A stretch of 64,000 nt of DNA from positions 16,588,698-16,652,697 of the forward strand of contig NW_024881321.1 of NCBI RefSeq assembly GCF_018691265.1, written 5' to 3'. The notes below the pieces were generated by a model. That model was not told the origin of the DNA, ran no database searches, and saw only the letters and a list, made by a program, of their open reading frames with translations. This DNA comes from Tyto alba. Lineage: Eukaryota > Chordata > Aves > Strigiformes > Tytonidae. The translations under genes were made by a program, and so were the position numbers. Numbering within the stretch: position 1 is the first letter of the stretch; each line of letters opens with the position of its first letter. Below, in pieces: positions 53,509 to 61,730 of the stretch.

Positions 53509-56500
53509 CTAGAAACAGAAAAAACATGTATTGCAAGTCACCAAAAGTTGACAATATGTAGATTAAATTTAATCTTTTATTGTAACTATTTTAGTTTACA
53601 TAGAGAGCATAAAAGTCTAAAAATAAGCTTGTGAAAATTATAACGTATAGTATTGTTCTCTAATAAATACTTCTGTTTTTTAAAAAAAAACAATGCTGTC
53701 AGCTGCCATTAGCCTTTATTAACATAGTCATTACTGTTTGCTTGTGTTAAATTGTATATCCTGTATCTCAGCAGCTTGTATCCTGTACATTTTAGCCTAA
53801 TGCTGTCAGGAAGTGCTCAAATGAATGATTTTCTTTTCCCTTTGGAGTTTACTTCATTATACAATTTATAGAAATTATTACTCCCACTTTTACAGATAAA
53901 TTATTGACACAGAACTTAGAAGAGTAACACTAATAACTGCATAAATCACACTGCCAACTATTTGATTAAGTTAATTGGTATGTATTTTTATTACTGAATA
54001 ACTGAACTCAGCCAACAAGGTACAGTTGTTGGAGACTGACACTGGTAGATTTTAAACCAATTATGGGATAAACGGGCCAAGGATAGAAATGGGAATGGTA
54101 AACCAGTAAAAGCAAAGGAAGAAGTAAAATGCATGCACACATGTAAGCATGTACACAAATATAAAATATGCATGAGCATAGAAAAATGTTAAGTTCAAAG
54201 TGCAGTAAAAAGTTTGAAAGCCAGTGAAAAATAGCCTTAACTAGCATCCATCTAGTCAAAAACCCATATGTTGAATTTTCTAAGAATCACAATGCAGTCT
54301 TCCAGAACAGAGATAGGCAGGCTATTCACTACTAGCGAAACAGGTGAATGCTAAATTATGAAAAGCCCCATATATAAACACACCAGGAAATTCCCTCTTG
54401 TTTGTCTTTGGAGAGATTCAAAGTACAGATTCATGACATAAATGCAATATGTGATGATTACATTAGCAAGCTGCATTTACCTGTTCACAAGTACTGCTGC
54501 ATACTATCAGGCCTGAGGTTGCAGAAATGAAGTGATATGGGTTAAAGTAGAAAGTAGCAATCTATCTATGGTATGATGCAGGTAAGGGGGCAAATGGTGG
54601 CTACTAATGCCCAGAATAAAACTCTGTGGGTTTTAGCTGTTGTTTTTTGTCTTTCAAAAATGTTAACCCAATAATTTTTGAAAAGCATTTATTGCTTCAG
54701 GTTCCATTCAGTTGTGCTCATTGCCTTTCCTATGGAATAGTCAATTTCCTTGTTTTAAAAGTCAGTCATATCTTAAAGTACAATTTGCAAATTGAAGCAT
54801 AGCAAGTTGGACATACACCTGACTTAAAACCAAATTTATAAGTTTTTAAAGAAAAAGCATTACCTTTAGAGCTTCCGTAGCCTTACGCAGTTCTTTAATA
54901 ACAGATGATAATGCTTCTGGATTTATCCCTTGTTCACAAAGCCGCACACAAATAGACAATGTCTCCATATCCAAACCAGTGTTTAATATTCTTGATATCT
55001 CAAACAGAACTGCAACAGTAAAAGAGAAAGCACTTTGGTCCCTACAGACTATGCAATTTCAATGATCAAAAATGTTATTCAACAACATTTGATTTCTACA
55101 GCAGAGTCTGTGAACATGGCAGTTGTGGAACGCTCTTGCAGTCTGACCCTCAACACCAACATTTTTGTACAGCTTTCCAGCATAAGCTAGAAGCCACAGC
55201 TTCTAACATAAATACCATGCTTTTCTGGTTCAGCAGACTGAATACTGTATAATGGGTTTTGAAAAATAAAAAAATAAGAACTCAATAATTAACATGCATG
55301 TCAAATACGTAAAAAGTAGGCTATAAGAGTAATCCATGCTTTTGAACTCCAGATACTGACAAAGTCCTACAGAAACAGATTGGAACCACATTCTTAAAGT
55401 TTTTACAGAGAATGGGAAGAGTTTTCTAGACACCTCCTTCCACAACTAAACCCGTCTTTAGGTCTAACATTAACACTGGTTTAAGGATAAGCAATACTGT
55501 TTGATTTCTACGTGACCCGAATCATGAGCAGCACCACATGTCAGTATGAAACCTTTTGTAGGAGGAGATTCCAGTCAGCTTTGTACAGAAACAAAGATCT
55601 CACTCTCTCCTTCCAAACCTTGCCTGGAAGGCCCCTCTTTCATTCTTATGAACAGTTTCTAATAGATGTAACAGAACAACTCAGTGAGATTTTACTGCTG
55701 GTTGCTACAGTAATCTCCATCCTGAGGCTAAACCTCTAGCAATACAGGTGTATTTTGAACAGATGTCATTCACACTGTTTCTGTAATCAAACCTCCCCCA
55801 AACTAGGAGAAAGTGAAGTATAAGGTCTTTCTTACCACATAAAACCAATGTGGCAAGTGACTACTGTCCACTTGACAGCTCTGAAAATGTTCTACTTTGG
55901 TATACCAAAGACATAGTGCAGCACACCCTCCAAGTCACACCTACTCAGGCCAAGACATCAAAGGCCTAATGTATCCAGTTAATTCCACCGAAGTCACAAG
56001 GAAACGTCAGATGCTATGAAAAACACATCTAGGTGTGGTAATACTCTGGAAGCCCACACAAGTAGGCTGGATTAAGAATACACACCAGTTTAAGATGTGA
56101 AAGCAGCCTGACAGACCAAAGCCCCAGCTACAAGCCACAAGGGGAACTCGGTTCTCCACAAGACTTTCTGTCCCCACTGGCTTGAAAGCAAACCGTTCCA
56201 AACGCGTTACACATGCACACCCTGTCCACAAAAAAGCATCTTCAACAGCCAGAGCAACATCAAATTGATGCATTTGCAATAAAGTGCCACTGAACACTAA
56301 GAGCTACAAAACTAAGGCAGACTGGCAACTTCCCAGAAATAAACAATTCTTACTTTAACCACTTTAAAACTTATCTCAAAATTTACTAAGCATGTGACAT
56401 ATTTGAAGGCAGAGCAGTAAATCTAACTAAAGATAACTTCCAATTTTCTGTATCGGCAAGAGCTGTGGTTACTAGTTTCTAATAGAAAATACCTTTAGGT

Positions 56501-58431
56501 GTTGAGGCAGCAGTTTCTCCACAAAAAAATCTGAGCTTTTCACCATTCTGCAGAGAACAGCTGCTAAATATGTATACCTGACATTCTAAATTAAGCATTT
56601 TACTTCTCTAAAATATTAAAGATATAAAAGAACACTTTTTTTGTTAATATCAACCCATTTGCTTCCATTAGTTGCCTATTTTTAGGCAGTAGGTTAAGAT
56701 GCGACACAGATCTCTATGGGGGGTCGACAGTTGGGCGGGGGACCCTGAAGGGGCCTGCAGTGTGGATCCTGACTGGGTTCTCACCCTTGAACAGATAAAA
56801 ATGTATATCCTTAGTAATGCAAACATGCCCAGCTTGTGCGGGGCAACCTTGAGAGAGGAATAAAAGCAAACTGTTCAATGCTTGCTAGACTAACAGTGGG
56901 AAACCCAGAGAAACTGCAACTGTAGCACATGAAATCACAGCTGTAGATTTTTAGGGCACAGCCCTTCATTACAGGAGGTTGCTACGGAAAAGGCCAATAG
57001 AAGCTAAGTCAGTTAAGCAACTGCCAATAGGCTGCGATCTAACTGCACTGGTTTGCCTTGAGGCTTATAAAAGGTGTGTGAAAAAGGGCAATTAAAGAAA
57101 TCATCATCATAATTGATCTGTAACCCATATTGTCATCTGTCCGTCTATAGCACAACAGATTTCATGTTCTATTTTAAAAAGTCTGAAAAAATTATCTTAC
57201 AAATATTTTTCCTACTCATTATGATGGCCCTTATCAAGAAAAATCTCATTACATGGACATAGCTATCAGTGCTTTACATTTTCAACTACTTCACCAAAGC
57301 ACTTCAAATAAATACTCTTATAATGGAAATTTCAAAAGATTAATGTTATTGTGAACACAAAAAAACCCCAAACAATTTATTAATTATTGAGTGCAGTAAA
57401 AGTTCAAACATGAGGGTATTTCTACGACTCTAAGTAAATCTTTACAAATCAAGCGTATATTTAAGTTAATGAAAAAAAAAAAAAACACAAACAAACAAAC
57501 AAAAAAACCCACAAAAAAACCCTGACCTCAGGAAGAGATTAAATTATGAAAGTCTATCCTAAATAAAATATCCACATTGTTACACAGGAAGCCTGGGCTC
57601 TTAAATCTGAAGGCTAGTATACTTTACATAGCAGTTCTCAAAAGCCTTGCTTTGTCTTTATATCCGCATATTGTCCCTCCTGTCTAAAACACTCCTGCAG
57701 AAGTGGAGAGAAGGTAGGTGTCAAGTACAGTTAGGAGAACTTGGAATCACTGTCCTTCACAAATCTCTCTCTATCTGCATAGAATGGTCTTATCCTCTTG
57801 AGGCATCAAAGCAGCCATAATAAACCTGCTACGCCTGCCTCACCTCCAGCAGTGGGCCAGAGTGGGTACATCATCAGCTGAAACACTAATTTTTACACCA
57901 GTTCAACTTATGAAGGTCTTCGCTAAGTAATCCTTATGTAATAGTAGTCATAATACAAAGGAAGACCGTAACAAAACAACAAACGCAAAGCAATACCCCA
58001 CTGAACACCCTCCCTAGCTTCTAGTCGCTCTCATTAAGGCGTTTCTTGAGAGTCTTCGTATTTAACAACCCTCAGAAGATTTCCAGGCAGCTTTCCACTC
58101 TGTCTGCCTGAAATCCATGTAAGCTTTTAGCATAGCCATTCCATGGAATCCCGGAGTTTCACAGGACATATTGCTAACAAACACCTCCTAAACGTGCCAG
58201 CTTTGATTCCTCAGAGTCAGGCTGGAAGAAGCAGCGAACCCCTGATCTCCACTCACCCTGCTCACCTTTCTCAAGGCATACACATCTCCAAAATGTTTCC
58301 CACTACTCCCAGTGCCACTTTGCCCACATTCCCTGTCCCACAACAGCGCCAGGGTTTTTTTTGGTATTAGAAAATATTCTATTTCTGTAATGCTGACTGC
58401 TCTTCTCAAAACTTTTTCACTGTCGTTTTTC

Positions 58432-58462
<31 letters not shown>

Positions 58463-59260
58463 CAGTAAGTCACTTTGTTTTTCTGACAGGAGATGTCCAC
58501 AGGAACAAGATACCGGGGTTCGGATCAGCTCAGGTGCTGCCACCCCCAGCACCACAGGGCTGGTCCTCCTGTTTAAATCCATGATGCACAGAGCGAGGTA
58601 ACGCTAGCTTTCCTTAACCCCTTCAGATAACGAGAAAGAACAGCAAACAGACACGCTTATAAGCGCTGAAAAGATAACGCTGCTCTAAATGAAAAACCGA
58701 GAAACGCCACACGAGGCACAAGACACGAAGCGCTTCAGGCATAACGTGCGACAGGAAGCAAACCCAAGATAAATCCTTAACCGACTTCAAACCACGATCC
58801 TCCTCCTCCTCCTCCTCCTCCTCCTCCTCCTCCTCCTCCTCCTCCTCCTCCTCCTCCTCCTCCTCCTCCTCCTCCTCCTCCTCCTCCTCCTCCTCCTCCT
58901 CCTCCTCCTCCTCCTCCTCCTCCTCCTCCTCCTCCTCCTCCTCCTCCTCCTCCTCCTCCTCCTCCTCCTCCTCCTCCTCCTCCTCCTCCTCCTCCTCCTC
59001 CTCCTCCTCCTCCTCCTCCTCCTCCTCCTCCTCCTCCTCCTCCTCCTCCTCCTCCTCCTCCTCCTCCTCCTCCTCCTCCTCCTCCTCCTCCTCCTCCTCC
59101 TCCTCCTCCTCCTCCTCCTCCTCCGGGTGGTTTAAGAGCAAGCTAAAGGCCCCACGGCCCAAAGAGGGGCGAGACCCGCCGGGAGAGGCCGCCCCCGCCG
59201 CCACCACCCACCGTCCATCGTCTCCCGCACCGCGTTAAGGCTGGCGGCGTTACTCGCCAT
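53485..59260 (-). CDS. MZT1: MZT1, mitotic-spindle organizing protein 1 (three coding exons, joined)
   Basis: Coding exons 59212-59260, 54864-55009 and 53485-53508 join into a 72-residue protein with GT-AG introns of 4,202 bp (phase 1) and 1,355 bp (phase 0). The family (MOZART1) is a small helical protein that binds the N-terminal region of GCP3 and related gamma-tubulin complex proteins, helping gamma-TuRC assembly and its recruitment to centrosomes. Seen in the sequence: the N-terminal LNAVRETMD segment, then the [20 protein letters not shown] block and the [18 protein letters not shown] helix, ending AAENMTG. These match the vertebrate family almost residue for residue. Human MZT1 is 82 residues; the shortfall lies entirely in the alanine-rich N-terminus, here only MASNAAS. 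The start at 59258-59260 has G at -3 and G at +4. The gene is divergent from BORA across a shared CpG island. Identity is very secure; exon limits are read from splice signals without transcript data. Confidence 0.96.
53865..53955 (+). mobile_element. Possible MIR-like SINE trace in MZT1 intron 2
   Basis: The TTATTACTCCCACTTTTACA, GATAAATTATTGACACAGA stretch has the central MIR pattern only. Weak support. Confidence 0.3.
54864..55009 (-). CDS. MZT1: MZT1 coding exon 2
   Basis: Carries 2 + 144 bases, completing Val17 and encoding residues 18-65, LFEISRIL through ATEALK. This is the conserved helical core that contacts GCP N-terminal domains. The acceptor reads TTGCAG just before TTCTGTTTG and the donor reads AAG|GTAATG. 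There are no stops or frameshifts. Phe follows the first Leu where the human protein has a second Leu (VLF versus VLL). Confidence 0.96.
56700..57165 (+). mobile_element. Probable LTR relic in MZT1 intron 1
   Basis: Unlike the surrounding intron, this stretch has promoter-like organisation: AGGCTTATAAAAGGTGTGTG (a strong TATA box) at about 57061-57080, CCAATAG-type boxes upstream, AATAAAAGC near 56860, and a CA-rich end. ACAGAT occurs at both edges (56706-56711 and near 57155-57161) and could be a 6-bp target duplication, but the left terminus then lacks the expected TG. It may therefore be an LTR whose limits I have misplaced, or an LTR with attached internal sequence. Family unknown. Confidence 0.5.
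57472..57520. repeat. A-rich / CAAA repeat in MZT1 intron 1
   Basis: Poly(A) followed by CAAA units (ACAAACAAACAAAC) and CCCAC-interrupted A runs. Confidence 0.9.
58434..58462. repeat. Poly(T) tract, 29 bases, MZT1 intron 1
   Basis: Ends in CAGTAAGT. On the plus strand this mimics a pyrimidine tract and AG, but no plus-strand exon follows. Only 335 bp from the TCC array. Confidence 0.95.
58798..59124. repeat. (TCC)109 perfect trinucleotide repeat in MZT1 intron 1
   Basis: 327 bp of TCC on the plus strand without a single interruption, i.e. (GGA)n in the MZT1 transcript and non-template strand. It starts after CCACGA and ends before GGGTGGTTTAAG, 87 bp from the MZT1 exon 1 donor. Reading the minus strand gives a long poly-Glu frame, which is a translation artefact of the repeat. 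The perfect array implies recent expansion or high instability, and the true allele length may differ from the assembled one. Confidence 0.98.
59212..59260 (-). CDS. MZT1: MZT1 coding exon 1
   Basis: Encodes [16 protein letters not shown] plus the first base of the next codon. The donor is G|GTGGGT at 59212/59211. The exon continues upstream as 5' UTR into the CpG island, and its transcription start probably lies a little downstream (in MZT1 sense) of the CHR-like element at 59341-59346. The polyalanine stretch found in mammals is reduced to a single AA pair. Confidence 0.93.
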
Positions 59261-59340
59261 GACGACCCCGCGTCCCCCTCACCTCCCACCCGGAAGCGGA
59301 ACGAATTTTAACCGCCCCCCCCCCGAAAGCCCCGGCGCCG

Positions 59341-59358
59341 TTCAAACGCTCCCGCCCC
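59341..59358 (-). promoter_or_regulatory. CDE/CHR-like cell-cycle element
   Basis: Read on the minus strand this is GGGGCGGG, four bases, then TTTGAA: a GC-rich CDE-type half and a canonical CHR hexamer at the spacing known from CDC25C-type promoters bound by DREAM/MMB complexes. It lies 81-98 bp upstream of the MZT1 start codon, with CCAAT boxes further upstream as in classic G2/M promoters. Function is inferred from motif match and position. Confidence 0.5.
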
Positions 59359-59539
59359 AGCAGGAAGGCGAGGGGCGGGCTTTCTTTCGAATTTGCGCGG
59401 CGGCTCTGCCGGCGATTGGCCCGTTCGAGATCGGAGGGGAAGTGGGGCGCGCCCTGCCGTTGGCCCGGGCAGCAGGAGCCGCGCGCCGCGATTGGGCAGA
59501 GCGGCGGGAGGGGCGGGGCTGGTTAAAGGGCCTCCCGGC

Positions 59540-59606
59540 GCGGCGGCGGGCGCTCTGACCCGGGGAGAGCATGAGTGGGCGCGGCGGCGTCATCTCCCCC
59601 CCCCCG
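59540..59606 (+). other. BORA: BORA 5' non-coding exon (predicted) with short upstream ORF
   Basis: The first good donors downstream of the promoter are CG|GTAACG at 59606/59607 and, 6 bp on, CG|GTAAAT at 59612/59613. Splicing either to 60297 gives a leader with one ATG at 59571 (A at -3). Its reading frame runs 12 codons in this exon and meets TAG at 60300-60302, nine bases before the BORA start. The transcription start near 59540 is a guess from position within the CpG island. Confidence 0.5.
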
Positions 59607-60012
59607 GTAACGGTAAATCGGCCGCCGCCCCCTCCTCCTTCCCTGCGCGGGGGGGGGGTGGGGGTGGGGCTGCTGCGGGGCCCAGGCCCGGGGGGTGGGT
59701 GGGGGTTTTAGCGCCCGAGCGAAGCGGGACCTGCGTGAGGGCGGCTTCCCGCCGCCCCGCCGGGCTTGGCCTCAGTCCCCTCCCGCCGCCGCCTCCGCTG
59801 GCTCCGCAGCTCCGGGGGCCGCCCGCGCCCCGGCCGGAGCGCCGGGTTCCCCAAGCCCCTGAGGGCTCCAGCGTTCGGTGTGCGAGCTGCCCCCCTCTGG
59901 GGTACATTTGGCTTCATCGCCGAATATTCTCGTGTTGGTTTGTTGCTGTTGTGGGGCTGTTTTTTGTTTGTTTGTTTTTGCTTTTTTGTTGTTGCTTGGT
60001 GCTTTGGTTTTG

Positions 60013-60036
60013 TTTTTTTTTTTTTTTTTTTTTTTT
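60013..60036. repeat. Poly(T) tract in BORA intron 1
   Basis: 24 T, preceded by GTTT-type repeats from about 59960. Confidence 0.9.
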
Positions 60037-60311
60037 AATTTTCAGTGTCTTTTTTTGTCTCGCTTTCAGAGGTTTTATTTCTTTTTAGTTGTTTGTATCC
60101 GCCTTAATTATCAGCTCTTCACACATCAAGATAAAACTAACCGGTTTTGTTAGTCTTTTAAATGTTTCTGGCGCCTTAAAAATGATTGATCATCTCTTCC
60201 CAAAACTTTCGGGATGACTGTGAAAAGTCAAAATTATAATTTCCTTTATTTTTTTTTTCCTGCCCTTTATTTTTCCTCTCCCTCTCTCTTTTCCAGGTAT
60301 AGTTTAGTGTT

Positions 60312-60467
60312 ATGGGTGATACAAAAGAAGCTAAAATGCAGATAACACCAGAAACTCCAGGGCGAGTCACAGTCCTGAATCCTTTTGAAAGTCCCAGTGA
60401 TTATTACACTCTTCAGGAACAGATTGTCTCCAGTCCTTCAGTCTTTAAATCAACAAAATCCTCATCT
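60312..60467 (+). CDS. BORA: BORA first coding exon
   Basis: The exon begins at 60297 after the acceptor CTTTTCCAG, has 15 nt of leader, then 52 codons, and ends TCATCT|GTAAGA. Mammalian BORA has Leu-Pro where this exon ends with three serines (STK-SSS before TPGKF), so the exon end differs slightly in length or sequence. An unspliced reading stays open to 60521, but the residues after the donor have no family similarity. Confidence 0.94.
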
Positions 60468-61730
60468 GTAAGATACAGTCTTCGGTTGTCTAACTATACA
60501 GATGTAGTTCTGATATTTTGAAATGCCTTAAAAGGTGTATTTTATTTAGTGTACTTTAAGGTATATACTAAGCCAAAGAGTTTTGGTGGCATTTGGTGGT
60601 TCTTCTGATTACAGTAGTATGCTGCTTTTAATATTAATGTTGTCACTTAGTCTTCCTACTTTCCTGATTTTTTTATTTTTTTATTTTTTTTTTTTGTCTT
60701 TAGATATTAGGTGTATCAGTAGATTAGCATATACCCACTAAGTGCCAGAACCAGTTGAAAGTAGATAAAGGACAATTGTTGGATGTGGTGTTCTTGTCCC
60801 ACTTAAAGTGGAAAAAACCCCCAGTTCCTACTTACATGCTAAGCAGGCTGGATGCAAATAAAACTTAATTGCTCTTCTATTATGAGCTGTTTACATAGTC
60901 AAAGAATCAAGTTAATGATTTTATGTATATATAACATTTTTTAGTTGCAAATTGTATTTTGGATTGCAGTTGGAATTACCTGATAAGCAGAGATGATGCT
61001 TTGCTAATGAAACTAAAAAGACTCATTTGGTAGATTATTTTTCAAACAGATATTTGAACAGTAGTTTGTAATTGTTAAAAAAAGGGGCAAAGCTGATTTA
61101 CATCTGAATTTGGGTTTTGTTGTGAGCTATGCCTGGTGTTATGAGGGAGACTTTGCAGGATGTGTATGGGGATGCAACTCCTAAGTCTTCTTGGAAATGT
61201 GAGGTGAAAGGAAGGCTGCTGTATTTGGATAACTTGGTGCAGATATGGACGTTGGGTTTTCATGGAACCACAGTTTTGATTATGGCAATCTAGAAGCAAC
61301 TAAACTTTATCCCAAGTTCTGTATCTTTAGTAGATCTGTCCTCAGAAATTGAGAAGAAATTGATACCTCAGTTTGTAAATATTGGCTATAACCTTCTACT
61401 TCATATTGTCTTGTAAATTGTTGTAATATCCCTAACAGGATAAAGAAGCCTGATTGACTTACTCATTCTTTTAAGTGGATCACTTAAATAGAAACTCTTT
61501 TGATTGTTTTTGACAGAAACTATATGGAAGTTATGATTGCACTGTTCCATTGAGATTTGTCCTGTGATTTTATTTTTACCTTTCTAGACTAGCAAGCATT
61601 AAGATGTCCATTTCTTTTTTTAGACACCAGGAAAATTTAGATGGTCTATTGATCAGCTTGCTCTAATAAATCCTGTGGAAATTGACTCTGAAGATGTTCG
61701 ACGCCAAGCGATGTATCTGAGTCATGCTAG
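60312..61730 (+). CDS. BORA: BORA, protein aurora borealis (N-terminal part, two coding exons; continues past window)
   Basis: Exons 60312-60467 and 61624-61730 join in frame to give the first 87 residues and two bases of the next codon. BORA binds and activates Aurora A and, once phosphorylated by cyclin-CDK, lets Aurora A phosphorylate the PLK1 T-loop to drive mitotic entry. Seen here: [11 protein letters not shown], the [11 protein letters not shown] segment, [10 protein letters not shown], then [13 protein letters not shown] and a YLSHAR end, all colinear with the vertebrate family. The SP dipeptide at Ser41-Pro42 aligns with a CDK site reported in human BORA, and the FRWSIDQLA segment lies in the conserved N-terminal Aurora/PLK1 regulatory region. 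The start codon has G at -3 and G at +4. The remaining exons lie beyond 64000; none was recognised between 61731 and 64000. Intron 2 is phase 0 and the last donor is phase 2. Confidence 0.95.
61624..61730 (+). CDS. BORA: BORA second coding exon
   Basis: The acceptor TTTTTTTAG is followed by [20 protein letters not shown] and then [15 protein letters not shown]. The donor AG|GTAACT leaves two bases of an Arg/Ser codon. Relative to human BORA the changes are conservative (for example Asp-Ser-Glu-Asp for Asp-Pro-Glu-Asp). The exon is 107 nt. Confidence 0.95.

Larger units (their letters stand above)
59130..59920. promoter_or_regulatory. CpG island, bidirectional MZT1/BORA promoter
   Basis: Very rich in CG dinucleotides against an AT-rich background. 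It spans the MZT1 start codon and the predicted BORA first exon, so one island serves both genes. Sites visible: ETS/GABP-like CCGGAAGCGG at 59290-59299; a CDE/CHR-like unit at 59341-59358 (minus strand); GC boxes around 59372-59380 and 59509-59519; inverted CCAAT boxes (ATTGG) at 59415-59419 and 59491-59495; and an E2F-like TTTGCGCGG at 59392-59400 next to TTCGAA. No TATA box is evident. Both products act in mitosis, so shared cell-cycle control is a natural reading. Confidence 0.85.

Noticed and set aside
58440..58584. Poly(T) then CAG/TAAGT suggesting a plus-strand splice site
   Set aside because: Low-complexity tract inside MZT1 intron 1; no exon-like sequence or known plus-strand gene here.
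58623..59207. 194-codon minus-strand frame dominated by poly-Glu
   Set aside because: It is the (TCC)n array read in one frame within MZT1 intron 1; nothing outside the repeat resembles a protein family.
59259..60088. Plus-strand frames of 90-231 codons over the CpG island
   Set aside because: GC-rich sequence lacks stops by composition. The frames overlap MZT1 exon 1 antisense or run into BORA intron 1 and poly(T), and have no family similarity.
60468..60521. Read-through of the first BORA coding exon to an in-frame stop at 60519-60521
   Set aside because: Residues after the GTAAGA donor have no BORA similarity, while splicing to 61624 restores the conserved TPGKFRW segment.
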